Shown: positions 28,587-39,383, counted from the first letter of the stretch. The stretch is DNA of 64,000 nt from Ignatzschineria larvae DSM 13226 (GCF_038500265.1 NZ_CP150637.1:1327501-1391500), one strand, 5' to 3'. The notes: generated by a model from the letters alone, not told the origin. A program made the numbers and translations.

Positions 28587-29897
28587 TTAAAACAGTGTTA
28601 ACCTTGCCGCTAAAGCGATTAGTGTCATCAGAAGTACTGGCAATGTTAACACAATCCCGACGCGGAAATAGTAGCCCCAGGTGATCTTCATATTTTTAAG
28701 CGATAGAACGTGAAGCCAGAGGAGCGTTGCAAGGCTTCCAATGGGGGTAATTTTCGGCCCTAAGTCACTACCAATGACATTGGCATAGACCATCGCTTCC
28801 TGTGTTAAACCTGTTGCATTTGAGGCATCAATAGAGAGTACGCCGATCAGAACAGTGGGAAGATTATTCATAATGGAAGATAATATCGCCGTTAAAAATC
28901 CCGTCCCTATGGTGCTTACCCAAATACCGAGTCCTGCTAATTGGTTGAGTAATATCACCAAATAATCCATCAATCCGGCATTTCGTAAGCCAAATACCAC
29001 TAAATACATCCCTAATGAGAAGAGCACTATCTGCCAAGGTGCCGAGAGTACGATCTTAGGGACATCGATTTTCTGCCCCTTCTTAGCAATCAATAGCAAA
29101 ATCAAGGCGCCAATGCCGGCAATCACACTAATCGGTACCGAGATTAGATCAGAGATAAAGAAACCGATTAAAAGCAACCCTAAAACCCACCAGCCGGCCT
29201 TGAAAGTTAGAGGATCGACAATTGCATTACGGGGGATAAGTGCTTCAAGACTTCCGGCATCTTGTTTTGTCTCTAACTGATATTGAAATTGTAGATCCCG
29301 GCGATAGAAAAGATAGAGAACCGCTAATGTGGCTAATACAGAGATCATATTCACCGGAATCATGACTGATGCATAACGACCAAAATCGATGCCATAGTAA
29401 TCTGCCGAGATAATATTGACGAGGTTTGAAACCGTTAAAGGCAGACTCGCTGTATCTGCAATAAACCCAGCGCCCATCACAAAAGCGAGCGTTGAAGCTC
29501 GTGACGCCCCTAATTGCAATAAAATCGCCATTACAATCGGTGTTAAGATCAGTGCTGCGCCATCATTGGCAAAAAAGGCTGAAATTAAGGCACCTAATAA
29601 GATCATATAACAGAATAGTCGCCGGCCACTTCCTCGCCCCAAACGTGCCATATAGAGCGCAGCCCAACGGAAGAATCCAGCTTCATCTAATACCAAGCTA
29701 ATAAGGATAATCGCAATAAAGGTCAATACCGCATTCCAGATAATACCCCATACCGTTATGATATCTTGCCAATCGATTACACCGAAAATCAGCGCTAACA
29801 GAGCCCCTATTGTTGCACTATAACCAATGCCTAGCCCTTTAGGTTGCCCTATGACCAGAATCAACGTAAAGATAAAAATAACAATCGCTAACAACAT
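28587..29897 (-). CDS. arsB: Arsenite efflux permease ArsB
   Basis: ArsB exports arsenite and antimonite across the inner membrane. The 436-residue, 12-helix protein matches E. coli ArsB closely throughout ([82 protein letters not shown]). No arsR, arsC or arsA lies beside it, so resistance would rely on genes elsewhere. Whether it is arsenic-regulated cannot be seen here. Confidence 0.94.
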   Translation of the reverse strand: MLLAIVIFIFTLILVIGQPKGLGIGYSATIGALLALIFGVIDWQDIITVWGIIWNAVLTFIAIILISLVLDEAGFFRWAALYMARLGRGSGRRLFCYMILLGALISAFFANDGAALILTPIVMAILLQLGASRASTLAFVMGAGFIADTASLPLTVSNLVNIISADYYGIDFGRYASVMIPVNMISVLATLAVLYLFYRRDLQFQYQLETKQDAGSLEALIPRNAIVDPLTFKAGWWVLGLLLIGFFISDLISVPISVIAGIGALILLLIAKKGQKIDVPKIVLSAPWQIVLFSLGMYLVVFGLRNAGLMDYLVILLNQLAGLGIWVSTIGTGFLTAILSSIMNNLPTVLIGVLSIDASNATGLTQEAMVYANVIGSDLGPKITPIGSLATLLWLHVLSLKNMKITWGYYFRVGIVLTLPVLLMTLIALAARLTLF

Positions 29898-29973
29898 TGT
29901 GGTTCCTTTAAAACAGTCAAGTAGGAGTGAAGAGGAAAAAGAAGAAATCAGTTATTCACCATAAAACTGGCAA

Positions 29974-30016
29974 TAAAAAACGATAGAGATCAAATTGTTA
30001 TGCCTTATCTCTATCG
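29974..30016 (-). terminator. Terminator of ispG-trmB
   Basis: The perfect 10-bp stem CGATAGAGAT/ATCTCTATCG with a 16-nt loop is followed on the minus strand by TTTTTT. It lies about 80 bp after trmB and before arsB. Confidence 0.85.
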
Positions 30017-30094
30017 CTCTATTCTACGGACTTTTGTATATTATTGCGTTGATTTTATGACTCTAATGAAGAGACAGCATTGTGATTCATCAGA

Positions 30095-30937
30095 CTATTT
30101 TTTCAAAAAAACAAGATCCCAAACGCCATGGCCTAATCGCTTACCGCGCGCTTCAAATTTAGTAGGCATTCGATGATTAGGTTCCATCACAAATCCCCTA
30201 TTGATTGAGGCATCCACGCTATTCATATAATCCGGTGCACTTTGCATGACTTCCATCATATGCTCAGCATAAGGTTCCCAATCAGTTGCTAAACAGAGTC
30301 TTCCACCTTTTTTCAATTTCTGTGCAATGAGTGCTACAAATACCGGCTGAATAATGCGACGCTTATTGTGCTTCTTTTTGTGCCAAGGATCAGGGAAAAA
30401 GACTTGGACACACTCTAGACTTTCATCAGGAATACAATGCTTGAGAATATGAACGGCATCATAATCAATGGCTCGAATATTAGTGAGCCCCTTCTCCTCT
30501 ACATCTAAAAGTAGACGACCTACACCAGGACGATGTACCTCTAATCCTAAGAAATCACGATCAGGTTCCCGCTCAGCCATCTTTGAGAGTGAAGCACCAT
30601 CCCCAAAGCCGATCTCAAGTGTTCGCTTCTGATTCTCTCGTCCAAAGAGTGCATCTAAATCCCAACGGGCATTCACAGCTTCATGATCAATAAGATAAGG
30701 ACTTTCTGCCAAAATCCGCTCTTGACCTTTAGTCAAGCGCCCTTCCCGTTTTACAAATGAGCGAATAGTCCGGATATAACGACCGCCGGCTTTCTCTTTA
30801 ATGGCGTCTATATCCAGTTCACCGGCATTCTTATTGTCATTTGCAAGGGATTCGTCTGATACATTATTCGACGAATGTTCTGTTGAGCTCTGCTCATCTT
30901 TATTGTTGTTTACGATATTTTCCATCAATATATTCAT
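30095..30937 (-). CDS. trmB: tRNA (guanine-N7)-methyltransferase
   Basis: TrmB makes m7G46 in the variable loop of tRNAs using SAM. The 280-residue protein has a long acidic N-terminal extension, then the Rossmann methyltransferase core. Visible motifs are [52 protein letters not shown] and [16 protein letters not shown]. It overlaps the end of ispG (stop at 30900-30902) by up to 38 bp; ATG 30925 is an alternative start. The two genes form an operon ending at 29974-30016. Confidence 0.95.
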   Translation of the reverse strand: MNILMENIVNNNKDEQSSTEHSSNNVSDESLANDNKNAGELDIDAIKEKAGGRYIRTIRSFVKREGRLTKGQERILAESPYLIDHEAVNARWDLDALFGRENQKRTLEIGFGDGASLSKMAEREPDRDFLGLEVHRPGVGRLLLDVEEKGLTNIRAIDYDAVHILKHCIPDESLECVQVFFPDPWHKKKHNKRRIIQPVFVALIAQKLKKGGRLCLATDWEPYAEHMMEVMQSAPDYMNSVDASINRGFVMEPNHRMPTKFEARGKRLGHGVWDLVFLKK

Positions 30938-32126
30938 CTATAATTTGTTTAAATTCTTCGGCGATATTTTCACCTTTCAATGTAACTGCACGCTCACCAT
31001 CAATATAGACGGGCGCTACAGGCTTCTCACCATTTCCTGGCAAGCTAATACCAATATTGGCCATTTTCGATTCACCCGGCCCATTGACAATACAGCCCAT
31101 TACAGCGACAACCATCTTCTCAACGCCTTCATAATTCTGCTTCCAAAGTGGCATATTATGATCAATATAAGATTGAATCTTTTGCGCTAAATATTGGAAA
31201 TCATCACTACTTGTGCGACCACAGCCGGGGCAAGCAACCACTTTAGGGGTAAAAGCGCGAATCTGTAGGCTCTGTAGAATCTCTTTTCCGACCAAAACTT
31301 CCTCTGTGCGTGGGGCATTCGGTTCCGGCGTGAGAGATATGCGGATCGTATCGCCAATCCCTTCTTGTAAGAGAACCGCTAACGCTGAGGAAGATGCCAC
31401 GATGCCTTTCATTCCCATTCCCGCTTCAGTTAACCCTAAATGAAGCGGAACCCGGACTTTAGGGGCAATATCACGATAGACTTTGATCAATTGCTGACTT
31501 TGGCTCACCTTAACAGAAAGAATAATATCCTCATCAGTCATACCGATCTCTTTAGCAAACTCAATACTTTCAAGTGCCGAGACAATCATCGCCTCACACA
31601 TAAGCTCATCATTCGTTAAGGGGACTGCACGTTTAAGATTTTCATCGACTAAGCGTTTTAAGACTTCAGGATCAAGGCTTCCCCAATTCACGCCAATACG
31701 TACAGGTTTACGATACTTGAGTGCCTCTTCAACGATCGCCGAAAATTGCTCATCTTTACGCGCCCCACGTCCGACATTACCGGGATTAATTCGTAATTTT
31801 GCTAAAGCTTTAGCGCACTCAGGTTCTGCCTGTAACAAGCGATGACCATTAAAATGGAAGTCACCAACAATCGGCGTATCGTACCCTAAAGTTGTGAGTT
31901 TCTCTACGATAAATGGTACTGCTTTCGCCGCCTTTTCTGTATTAACGGTCACTCTAACAAGCTCAGAGCCACTATCCGCTAAAGCGATAATTTGTGATAC
32001 CGTTTGATCAACATCTTCCGTATTTGTATTCGTCATCGATTGCACACGAATAGGGTAATCAGAACCGATGCCGACATTGCCCACCATCACTTGGCTTGTG
32101 GGTCGTCTTTTAATGGTAAAAACCAT
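30900..32126 (-). CDS. ispG: (E)-4-hydroxy-3-methylbut-2-enyl-diphosphate synthase
   Basis: IspG (GcpE) is the 4Fe-4S enzyme for the penultimate step of the MEP isoprenoid pathway. At 408 residues it is slightly longer than the E. coli protein (372). It begins [30 protein letters not shown]. The cluster ligands appear in [13 protein letters not shown] and [20 protein letters not shown] also matches the family. It is first in a two-gene unit with trmB. Confidence 0.96.
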   Translation of the reverse strand: MVFTIKRRPTSQVMVGNVGIGSDYPIRVQSMTNTNTEDVDQTVSQIIALADSGSELVRVTVNTEKAAKAVPFIVEKLTTLGYDTPIVGDFHFNGHRLLQAEPECAKALAKLRINPGNVGRGARKDEQFSAIVEEALKYRKPVRIGVNWGSLDPEVLKRLVDENLKRAVPLTNDELMCEAMIVSALESIEFAKEIGMTDEDIILSVKVSQSQQLIKVYRDIAPKVRVPLHLGLTEAGMGMKGIVASSSALAVLLQEGIGDTIRISLTPEPNAPRTEEVLVGKEILQSLQIRAFTPKVVACPGCGRTSSDDFQYLAQKIQSYIDHNMPLWKQNYEGVEKMVVAVMGCIVNGPGESKMANIGISLPGNGEKPVAPVYIDGERAVTLKGENIAEEFKQIIDEYIDGKYRKQQ

Positions 32127-32275
32127 GTAAATATCCTTTAAGGTAAGAGAAACATTGTGGTCTATTATCGCTAAAATCGCCCTCTTTCACAAGCAGACGC
32201 ACTATCTGATTATTTGCTATAATAGATCCTGATTTTATCACTCTTCTTTTATTCTATTTTGGAGAATAGGTTATT

Positions 32276-32716
32276 ATGTCATATTTAGTCTTTAAAGCGC
32301 TCCATATTATCTTTATGGTGACCTGGTTTGCCGGGCTCTTCTATCTTCCAAGAATCTTCGTCTATCACGCTTCTACAACTGACCCTGAAACTAGTGCTAC
32401 CTTTAAAATCATGGAACGTAAACTGATGATTATGACCCATATTGGGGGTGCATTAACCATTATTTTTGGCCTGATTTTAGTCATGCAAAACCCAATACTA
32501 TGGAAGTTTGGCTGGTTCCATTTTAAACTTACCTTAGTATTCTTATTAGTGATCTATCACTACTTCTGCTATCACTACATGATGGTCTTTAGAAAGGATC
32601 AAAACAAGCATTCCCACAAGTTTTATCGTTATTTCAACGAGATCCCAAGCGTTATTCTAATCATCGTAGTTTTCTTAGTCATTCTTAAAGGGATTCCCTT
32701 TGTGAACTTCTGGTAG
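32276..32716 (+). CDS. hemJ: Protoporphyrinogen IX oxidase HemJ
   Basis: HemJ oxidises protoporphyrinogen IX in haem synthesis and is the common enzyme in bacteria lacking HemG and HemY. The 146-residue protein has four membrane helices. The family N terminus is FKALHIIFMVTWFAGLFYLPRIFVYHA, including the conserved His, with KLTLVFLLVIYHY (conserved Lys) and FNEIPSVILI. It is monocistronic and ends in a terminator. The inner-membrane location is expected. Confidence 0.92.
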   Translation: MSYLVFKALHIIFMVTWFAGLFYLPRIFVYHASTTDPETSATFKIMERKLMIMTHIGGALTIIFGLILVMQNPILWKFGWFHFKLTLVFLLVIYHYFCYHYMMVFRKDQNKHSHKFYRYFNEIPSVILIIVVFLVILKGIPFVNFW

Positions 32717-32749
32717 AAATGACTGATAATCCCCAATAATTTAATACTC

Positions 32750-32789
32750 AAAGCGCACTATCAATCACGATAATGCGCTTTTCTTTTTT
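32750..32789 (+). terminator. Terminator of hemJ
   Basis: The stem AAAGCGCA/TGCGCTTT is followed by TTCTTTTTT, 34 bp after the hemJ stop. Confidence 0.8.
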
Positions 32790-32827
32790 ATTCAATCCAG
32801 GCGAGTCATCGATTGTGTGACGTTTTC

Positions 32828-32889
32828 TCACTTCTTACAACCGATGCGCCGGCCTTTAAATAAGGCTTATTTTGAACCGCTCTGACTAT
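32828..32889 (+). repeat. Dispersed MITE-like element, copy 3 (right-end fragment)
   Basis: About 62 bp match the right third of the element, including ACAACCGATGCGCCGGC and TTATTTTGAACCGC, and end in CTGACTAT. The left two thirds are missing, so this is a truncated relic between hemJ and epmA. Confidence 0.75.
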
Positions 32890-32923
32890 GCATTGCACTT
32901 TTATAAGATTATCCGTCAATCAT

Positions 32924-33895
32924 TTAAGCCTTTTCCCAACCAAATGGAATGACCATTTCAATCTCTTTTGTCTGCTCTATCGCCATCAATAATCGATCGA
33001 CACCTAAAGCAACACCGCTACAAAATGGGAGTTGATCTAAAGATTCTAGCAATAATTCATCAATCGGAACAGCGTCCATACCACATGCGACTCGCTTCGC
33101 ATTTTCCGCTTCAAAACGCTTGCGCTGCTCTTTAGCATTGGTCAATTCTTCATAACCGTTAGCTAGCTCTAAACCTTTCCAATAGAGCTCAAAGCGTTTA
33201 CCTACAAATTGACCATCGACTTCTACAATCTTCGATAAAGAGGCCTGTGAAGCAGGATAATGGTAGAGAAGTGTCAATTTATCAGGGTCAAATTGAGGTT
33301 CAATGAGATGAGAAACAATCAGATCTAAAGCCTCATCTCTATCCCGTAGCGTAAAGGTTAAATCGATCTTATTCATCTCCAATATTGCTTGTAACTCTTC
33401 AAGGCTTGCCGTAAAAGGATCAAGATTTAAGTGGGTTAAGAATGCCTCACGATAAGTCATCATCTCTACTTCAAGCGGTAGGTCTGTCAAAATTTTGATA
33501 AGAAGAATCACTTCTTTCATCAATTTTTCAAGATGGTAGTCTAAGCGATACCACTCTAGCATGGTAAATTCAGGATTATGTCGTCCACTTAGCTCCCCAT
33601 CCCGAAAAACCTTCCCTAAATAGTAACAAGAACCGACTCCTTGTGCTAAGAGGCGCTTCATATGGTATTCAGGGGATGTAATCAGGTAAAAAGGCGCTCG
33701 GTAATATTCCCCAGGTCCATGATAGCTGGTCACAAAATTAAGCAATGCCGGGTCAGGGTTACCAAATTGACTTAAAATCGGTGTGTCAACCTCAACGACC
33801 TCTTCCAAAAAAAAGTAATCACGAATTGTACGAAACAATAACCCTCGTCGCCATAATCTATTTTGCAATAACTCTCCCTCTTCTTTTAGATTCAT
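32924..33895 (-). CDS. epmA: Elongation factor P-(R)-beta-lysine ligase
   Basis: EpmA (GenX/PoxA) is a LysRS-like class II enzyme that attaches (R)-beta-lysine to EF-P. The 323-residue protein lacks an anticodon-binding domain, as the family does. Class II motifs are visible: VDTPILSQFGNPDP, LITSPEYHMKRLLAQG, VFRDGELSGRHNPEFTMLEWYR, and motif 3 in SGVALGVDRLLMA. A WKGLELANGYEELTNA segment is typical. The partner epmB and efp genes are not in the window. Confidence 0.94.
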   Translation of the reverse strand: MNLKEEGELLQNRLWRRGLLFRTIRDYFFLEEVVEVDTPILSQFGNPDPALLNFVTSYHGPGEYYRAPFYLITSPEYHMKRLLAQGVGSCYYLGKVFRDGELSGRHNPEFTMLEWYRLDYHLEKLMKEVILLIKILTDLPLEVEMMTYREAFLTHLNLDPFTASLEELQAILEMNKIDLTFTLRDRDEALDLIVSHLIEPQFDPDKLTLLYHYPASQASLSKIVEVDGQFVGKRFELYWKGLELANGYEELTNAKEQRKRFEAENAKRVACGMDAVPIDELLLESLDQLPFCSGVALGVDRLLMAIEQTKEIEMVIPFGWEKA

Positions 33896-34381
33896 TATGT
33901 TTTACTCCTTATTAAAATATTTAAGCAATCTCTATAAATTCCATAACTTATTAATAGGATAGATAAATTCTCATCTCTATATTCCTCATCTATGTACTAT
34001 CTTCAAATATATACATTCTTCATATACATTCTTCATATATATTAATTGAAAATGATTAATTAAAAATAAAATATTAGTTCTATCTATCCCCTAAAAGCCA
34101 GCATATTCCGTTCCGCTATTAATAAATTAAAATTCTTTTATTCACTCCAATTGTTATGAGGTGTTAACTATTACTCTTAAATAATAGTACATATTTTTGA
34201 ATATGTTTTAAATATGTTTTAAATATGCTTTAAAATATGCTTTAAAATATGCTTTTTTTACATCACTATTTTGATAGTGTCATTTGTTGTCTGCAAGGAT
34301 AAAAATAAAATCATTTATCAGTTGCAAATGGGAATAATTATTATTAAGATATAGAAAAGTTACTGATAAGAGGATTAAATC
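33896..34381. other. AT-rich gap with short tandem repeats
   Basis: This 486-bp gap has no gene. It holds imperfect tandem units of 11-12 bp based on AATATGYTTTAA, about five copies at 34199-34258. A shorter run of CATATACATTCTT-type repeats lies near 34012-34043. Just before bfd, CAAATGGGAATAATTATTA (34325-34343) loosely resembles a Fur box, which would suit iron control of bfd, but the match is weak. Confidence 0.5.
34199..34258 (+). repeat. Imperfect 11-12 bp tandem repeats
   Basis: About five consecutive units read AATATGTTTTA (twice), AATATGCTTTAA (twice) and AATATGCTTTTTT. The array is noncoding and sits upstream of bfd. Confidence 0.75.
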
Positions 34382-34591
34382 ATGTTTATTTGTCTTTGCA
34401 ATGGAATCACCGATAAAGCAATCGTCGAAGCAGTCGAGAATGGCGTCACTACTTTTGAAGCATTGCAAGCACAATTAGGTGTTGCAACTTGTTGCGGAAG
34501 TTGTGCTGATATCGCCAAAAGTTTTCTACCTGGTGAAGCCTCTCCTATCGAACAAGGGATGCCTGTCCCTCAAGCGTATGAATTACGCTAA
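34382..34591 (+). CDS. bfd: Bacterioferritin-associated ferredoxin
   Basis: Bfd is a small [2Fe-2S] protein that reduces bacterioferritin to release stored iron. The 69-residue protein has the four cluster Cys in the Bfd pattern: CLC at residues 4-6 and TCCGSC around 37-42. A helical BFD fold lies between (GITDKAIVEAVENG). AGAGGAT precedes the ATG. It lies upstream of two convergent bacterioferritin genes, consistent with a shared role in iron storage. Confidence 0.93.
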   Translation: MFICLCNGITDKAIVEAVENGVTTFEALQAQLGVATCCGSCADIAKSFLPGEASPIEQGMPVPQAYELR

Positions 34592-34614
34592 GATACTCTT
34601 TCATCGCGAATACC

Positions 34615-34784
34615 ATAGTAAATTTGGTTTAAGAAAAATGGTTCTTAAGTGGCTAGTGAAATCTTAAAAGAACATCAAACCGCGCTAAACAACGCTTGCA
34701 AGATGCTGGATAGAACAGATTCCTTACCTCTTACAACCGATGCGCCGGCATTTAAATAGGCCTATTTTGAACCGATATTACTAT
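34615..34784 (+). repeat. Dispersed MITE-like element, copy 4
   Basis: This full copy of 170 bp begins ATAGTAAATTTGGTTTAAG and ends GAACCGATATTACTAT. The internal GATGC(T/C)GG and CCGGCAT arms are present. It sits between bfd and the terminator of the first bacterioferritin gene. Confidence 0.85.
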
Positions 34785-34835
34785 AACAACATTGTAATAT
34801 CATTAGCATAAATCGAAATGAATTGAGAACCGATT

Positions 34836-34868
34836 AAAAACCCTCAAACTGCATAGTTTGAGGGTTTT
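34836..34868 (-). terminator. Terminator downstream of the bacterioferritin genes
   Basis: The stem AACCCTCAAAC/GTTTGAGGGTT with a 6-nt loop has T residues on both sides. On the minus strand it follows the bacterioferritin stop at 34914 by about 45 bp. Confidence 0.85.
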
Positions 34869-34913
34869 GACTTTCTACCGGTTCAGCTTGTTATATTCAG
34901 CTAATGAATAGAA

Positions 34914-35390
34914 TTAATCTGCTTTTTCGATCTGTTTTTGCAAATAGACATCTAAGCCCATTAATTCGATGTTCTCTTGTTGAGTCTCAATCCAATCAAT
35001 ATACTCTTCGCTCTCATCTAACATTTCAGATAGAAGATCACGAGAAACATAATCCTGCACAGATTCTAAATGTTCAATAGCCGCTACTAATGTCGCACGT
35101 TTCTCATATTCCCGAGCAAGATCACATTGTAAAATCTCCGGCACATCTTCACCGATCAATAATTTCCCTAATTCCTGCAAATTAGGTAGACCTTCGAGTA
35201 ATAAGATACGCTCGATCAGATCATCAGACTCTTTCATATCCTCGATCGACTTTTTATAGATCGGATGTCCTAACCCTTCAAAGCCCCAATTCTTTAAAAT
35301 ACGTGCGTGCAAAAAATATTGGTTAATTGAGATAAGGTATTGACCTAACACCTTATTAAGATGTTGCAACACAGTACGTTCAATTTTCAT
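34914..35390 (-). CDS. Bacterioferritin, haem-binding subunit with lost ferroxidase site
   Basis: This is a 158-residue ferritin-like subunit. The start MKIERTVLQHLNKVLG aligns with E. coli Bfr and leaves AAGGGA nine bases upstream. Aligned by eye to E. coli numbering, the haem-ligand Met52 is kept (IEDMKES). Five of six ferroxidase ligands are altered: Glu18 to Tyr, Glu51 to Asp, His54 to Glu, Glu127 to Ser and His130 to Tyr; only Glu94 remains. This pattern is that of a structural or haem subunit in hetero-bacterioferritins such as those of Neisseria. It lies downstream of the second bfr gene on the same strand. Confidence 0.88.
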   Translation of the reverse strand: MKIERTVLQHLNKVLGQYLISINQYFLHARILKNWGFEGLGHPIYKKSIEDMKESDDLIERILLLEGLPNLQELGKLLIGEDVPEILQCDLAREYEKRATLVAAIEHLESVQDYVSRDLLSEMLDESEEYIDWIETQQENIELMGLDVYLQKQIEKAD

Positions 35391-35538
35391 GATATCCATT
35401 CCCTTTCTAACGAGTTTTATCTCTATTGGTTAATCCCTATTAACAACGATTCCGACCGATCAATGATAAATCCTATACTCTACAATTTATTCTGTAACCG
35501 ATCAGAATCAACAACCCTATCCACTTATAACTATTCGT

Positions 35539-36009
35539 TTACTCAGCCAATTGATGTTGTAAGTAGAGCGGTAATGAGATTGTATCGATTAAACGTAACT
35601 GTTTTTCAAGCCAGTGCGCATGATCTTCTTCAGTATCTTGAAGCTGAACCACTAACATATCGCGAGTGACATAATCTTGTTTCTCTTCACAGAGCGCAAT
35701 CCCTTTCTTAAGCGCTTCACGCACAGAGTATTCTAGATTAAGATCACTTTGTAACATCTCAGGTACTGTCGCCCCGATATGAATCTGATCAGGCACCATT
35801 TTAGGGGTACCTTCTAACAGAAGAATACGGGCAATAATTAATTTTGCGTGTACTGTTTCATCTTCCATCTCATGGGCAATGCGCTCATAAAGCTTCATAT
35901 AACCCCACTCTTCATACATCGAAGAATGAATAAAGTACTGATCACGCGCCGCTAATTCGCCCGCAAGTAATACATTTAAATAATCAATAACTTCTTTATT
36001 GCCTTTCAT
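35539..36009 (-). CDS. Bacterioferritin, ferroxidase subunit without haem Met
   Basis: This 156-residue subunit stores iron in a ferritin shell. By alignment to E. coli Bfr, all six ferroxidase ligands are present (Glu18 in AGELAARDQ, Glu51 and His54 in EDETVHA, Glu94 in LNLEY, Glu127 and His130 in TEEDHAHW). The axial haem ligand Met52 is Thr. It is therefore complementary to the neighbouring subunit, and the two probably co-assemble. It is the upstream gene of the pair, separated by about 150 bp. Confidence 0.9.
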   Translation of the reverse strand: MKGNKEVIDYLNVLLAGELAARDQYFIHSSMYEEWGYMKLYERIAHEMEDETVHAKLIIARILLLEGTPKMVPDQIHIGATVPEMLQSDLNLEYSVREALKKGIALCEEKQDYVTRDMLVVQLQDTEEDHAHWLEKQLRLIDTISLPLYLQHQLAE

Positions 36010-36566
36010 AATCGATTCCCTTTGCTAATGCTTTTTCAGTTAATCTTAAAATAGATCTTTCTCTCTTACCCCCTATTCTCCCCATTCAGGATGAATAAAA
36101 CATTCACTAATGCTCAGTAATGAAAGAATAATCTACTATTCTCTTCTATAGTATAAGTAATATCCTGACGATTGACGAATCGAGATTGATTCCCACAATC
36201 CAAAAGATACAAATGGCAACAATTCCCAAATAAAGATGTATGATAATTCGATCCAGAGTTAACGCAATCCTCGGCATTGCAAGACTTTTTAACAATACTC
36301 CTTGGCCGTAAATAGGAATTATTTGTAATTATATGAATAATTCACGACCTGATATAGATCAATATTTATGCAAATCAGCGATAGATCTTTTATAATAAAG
36401 TCTCATTAAACGATCCCTCAAAAACAGAAGAATACAAATTACGGCTATAAATAGCGCTTTTTCTGAAAAAAATCACGATCTTTACATCACGGCTACTGAA
36501 TAAATTCTCAAAAAAATGTATTATCTCCCCCTAGACTTTCGATACATAGAGGAATGAATTTATATT
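36010..36566. promoter_or_regulatory. Divergent region, bacterioferritin/ygiQ, with FNR-like site
   Basis: This 557-bp AT-rich region separates divergent genes. CTGATATAGATCAA at 36349-36362 differs by one base from the FNR consensus TTGATnnnnATCAA. It lies about 200 bp upstream of ygiQ, so its target is unclear. No open frame or RNA gene was recognised. Confidence 0.4.
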
Positions 36567-38729
36567 ATGCGTCAATTTGATGGGGTTACCCCACTCTTTT
36601 CTTATCGTAAATATTGGGCTCACCGGTTTGGTACCGCACCTTTTTTACCCACAACACGAGAAGAGATGGATCTTTTAGGTTGGGATAGTTGCGATATTAT
36701 CTTCGTCACTGGCGACAGCTATATCGATCACCCAAGCTTTGGAACCGCTATCTTAGGTCGATTATTAGAAGCGCAAGGCTTTCGTGTTGGCGTAATCTCC
36801 CAACCCAATTGGCGCTCATCAGAGGATTTTGAACGTTTAGGGCCACCCAATCTCTATTTCGCCGTCAACTCCGGCAATATGGATTCTATGGTCAATCACT
36901 ATACTTCTGATCGTAAAATTCGTCGCAATGATGCCTATACTGCCGGGGATGTTGCCGGTAAGCGCCCAGATCGTGCAGTGATTGTCTATACCCAAAAACT
37001 TCGGGAAGCATTTAAAGATATTCCAATTATTATTGGCGGGATTGAAGCCTCTCTTCGCCGAGTGGCTCATTATGATCACTGGACAGAAGTAGTACGCCGT
37101 TCGATTTTAGTCGATAGCGCTGCGGATCTTCTACTCTATGGTAATGGGGAACGTTCTATTACTGAACTGAGTCATCGTCTTGCCAATGGAGAAACAATTG
37201 ATCAAATTACCGATATTCGTGGATCGGCTATGTTGCGTCCTCATGGTAAACATCATTTTAATCGCCATGAACTCGATTCAACACATTTTGATCATGTTGG
37301 GAAAATTGACCCTTATATCAATCCTTATGGGGAATCAGTGGATGCCAAGAAATGCCAAACGAATGTTGCGCTAGAAGCACCAACCGATGCACAGGCTGGA
37401 AAAAGCGAAAAAATTACCCGTACAGATGTCACAATCCGTCTTCCTAGTTTTGATGATGTTTCGACAACGCCGGCGCTCTATGCCCATTCTAGTCGAATTT
37501 TACACCTTGAAACGAACCCTTTTAATGCGCGCCCTTTAGTGCAGCAACATGGGGATTTAGATGTCTATCTTAATCCACCGCCTATTCCCCTCTCAACGAA
37601 AGAGATGGATGCTGTCTACGCGCTCCCCTTTGAACGTGCGCCCCATCCTAGTTACGGCGATGCCCATATCCCTGCTTGGGAGATGATTAAACACTCTGTC
37701 AGCATTATGCGGGGATGTTTTGGCGGTTGCTCTTTCTGCTCGATTACTGAGCACGAGGGACGAATTATTCAGAGTCGTTCAGAGAAATCAATTCTCAATG
37801 AAATTGAAGAGATTCGCGATCGTGATCCAAGCTTTACAGGTTATATCTCCGATTTGGGGGGACCTACCGCTAATATGTATCGATTGGCTTGTAAAGATCC
37901 GAATATCGAAAAGCATTGCCGGAAACTCTCTTGTGTCTTCCCTGGCATTTGCCAAAATCTCGATACCAATCATAAACCCCTGATCGAGCTCTACCGTAAA
38001 GCGCGGGAGATTGATGGTATTAAACGTATTCATATTGCTTCCGGCGTTCGTTATGATCTGGCATCTCAAGAGCCGGAATATATCAAAGAATTAGTCACTC
38101 ATCATGTAGGTGGATACCTCAAAATTGCACCGGAGCATACTGAAGAAGGTCCGCTTTCTAAAATGATGAAACCATCCATGAAAGCATACGAAGACTTTAA
38201 AGTACTCTTTGAAAAATACTCCAAAGAGGCCGGCAAAGAGCAATATCTCATTCCCTACTTTATTGCGGCTCACCCGGGAACAACCGATGAAGATATGCTT
38301 AATCTTGCGCTTTGGCTCAAGAAAAATGATCTTCGTGCCGATCAAGTACAAGCCTTCCTACCCACACCGATGGCGCTCTCCACAGCGATGTATTACTCAG
38401 AGCGTAATCCTCTCAAACCCATTCGCCGCAATTCAGAGCACGTAGGAACAGCAAAAAGCCTCAAGCGCCGGAAAATTCATAAAGCATTCCTCCGCTATCA
38501 TGATCCTGATAATTGGCCATTACTTCGCCAAACACTGAGATACATGGGTCGAGGGGAACTCATTGGTTCTGGTAAAGAGTGTTTAATCCCCGCAGAGAGC
38601 CGTAGAGAACGGGAACGCGGTACGATTAATCGAAATGGTCATCGCCCTAATGCTACTAGACGTGGTCAAAAATTCACGACGAATCATCAGGGAATTCCAA
38701 GAACGAAGAAATCTAGTAGAAGCAAGTAA
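36567..38729 (+). CDS. YgiQ-family radical SAM protein
   Basis: The 720-residue protein belongs to the UPF0313/YgiQ family of radical SAM enzymes, whose substrate is not established. The cluster motif CFGGCSFC (CxxxCxxC) lies in [21 protein letters not shown] at about residue 390. The N-terminal region ([34 protein letters not shown]) resembles the cobalamin-binding-like part of the family. [13 protein letters not shown] and [14 protein letters not shown] are family signatures. The C-terminal tail is basic and low-complexity. Confidence 0.93.
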   Translation: MRQFDGVTPLFSYRKYWAHRFGTAPFLPTTREEMDLLGWDSCDIIFVTGDSYIDHPSFGTAILGRLLEAQGFRVGVISQPNWRSSEDFERLGPPNLYFAVNSGNMDSMVNHYTSDRKIRRNDAYTAGDVAGKRPDRAVIVYTQKLREAFKDIPIIIGGIEASLRRVAHYDHWTEVVRRSILVDSAADLLLYGNGERSITELSHRLANGETIDQITDIRGSAMLRPHGKHHFNRHELDSTHFDHVGKIDPYINPYGESVDAKKCQTNVALEAPTDAQAGKSEKITRTDVTIRLPSFDDVSTTPALYAHSSRILHLETNPFNARPLVQQHGDLDVYLNPPPIPLSTKEMDAVYALPFERAPHPSYGDAHIPAWEMIKHSVSIMRGCFGGCSFCSITEHEGRIIQSRSEKSILNEIEEIRDRDPSFTGYISDLGGPTANMYRLACKDPNIEKHCRKLSCVFPGICQNLDTNHKPLIELYRKAREIDGIKRIHIASGVRYDLASQEPEYIKELVTHHVGGYLKIAPEHTEEGPLSKMMKPSMKAYEDFKVLFEKYSKEAGKEQYLIPYFIAAHPGTTDEDMLNLALWLKKNDLRADQVQAFLPTPMALSTAMYYSERNPLKPIRRNSEHVGTAKSLKRRKIHKAFLRYHDPDNWPLLRQTLRYMGRGELIGSGKECLIPAESRRERERGTINRNGHRPNATRRGQKFTTNHQGIPRTKKSSRSK

Positions 38730-38789
38730 TCTTAGATATTGAAGATCAATAATCTGTAAAGCTTAGACTGAAAATTTATCGTCAAAATG

Positions 38790-38820
38790 AAAACGCCTAA
38801 TAGTTTTATTAGGCGTTTTA
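38790..38820 (+). terminator. Bidirectional terminator, ygiQ-like gene/YegP-like gene
   Basis: The stem AAACGCCTAATA/TTAGGCGTTT with TTTTA on one side and AAAA on the other lies between two convergent genes and can serve both. Confidence 0.8.
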
Positions 38821-38869
38821 TTAGGCATTTTCTTAATCTATATTCGTTATTTAAATTGGTGATGCATCA

Positions 38870-39208
38870 CTACTCTGCAGTTAAATCCACAATCGTGGCA
38901 TCTGCTGCATTTTTGGTCACAGATTTAATACCATTATCGCAACCTGATTCACTCTTATAACTTTGACTACTACCTACGACTTGACCATTAGTTGCTTTTA
39001 AATTAAAAGAAAACTTTCCAGTATCTGAGCTTTTTTTCTCATAGCGATTAGGATCCACTGAGTTTTTTTGTACTGAAGCAATCCCCTTTTTGCAACTTGT
39101 CTTTGTCGCATAACCTTGACTACTTAAAATAATTTCACCATTCCCTGCTTTTAATCGGAAATAGAATTTATCATTTTTCGCCAAAAATATTTCAAACTTA
39201 CCGCTCAT
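38870..39208 (-). CDS. YegP-like DUF1508 protein
   Basis: The 112-residue protein consists of two DUF1508 repeats: FEIFLAKNDKFYFRLKAGNGE...SSQGY...GIASVQKN and FSFNLKATNGQ...SSQSY...GIKSVTKN. This small fold is found in E. coli YegP; its function is unclear. The start at 39208 (MSGKFEIF) has GGGAG upstream; an earlier frame extension does not. Confidence 0.9.
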   Translation of the reverse strand: MSGKFEIFLAKNDKFYFRLKAGNGEIILSSQGYATKTSCKKGIASVQKNSVDPNRYEKKSSDTGKFSFNLKATNGQVVGSSQSYKSESGCDNGIKSVTKNAADATIVDLTAE

Positions 39209-39383
39209 AGTCACTCCCTGTTTACTAGAAAATATAGCTTCCGTTATCAATGTTAATATCTAATCTAAATTGTTACTTCTCATTATTCATAAAGTTAATT
39301 ATAAATTGTTATCGTTATCATTACAAACAATAAGTTATATTGACATCACAGATTAAATAATCATGCAAGCTGATAGCATCAGC

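Noticed and set aside
34325-34343. A Fur box upstream of bfd
   Set aside because: The match to the hexamer pattern is partial and the region is AT-rich enough for chance matches; mentioned only as a weak possibility.
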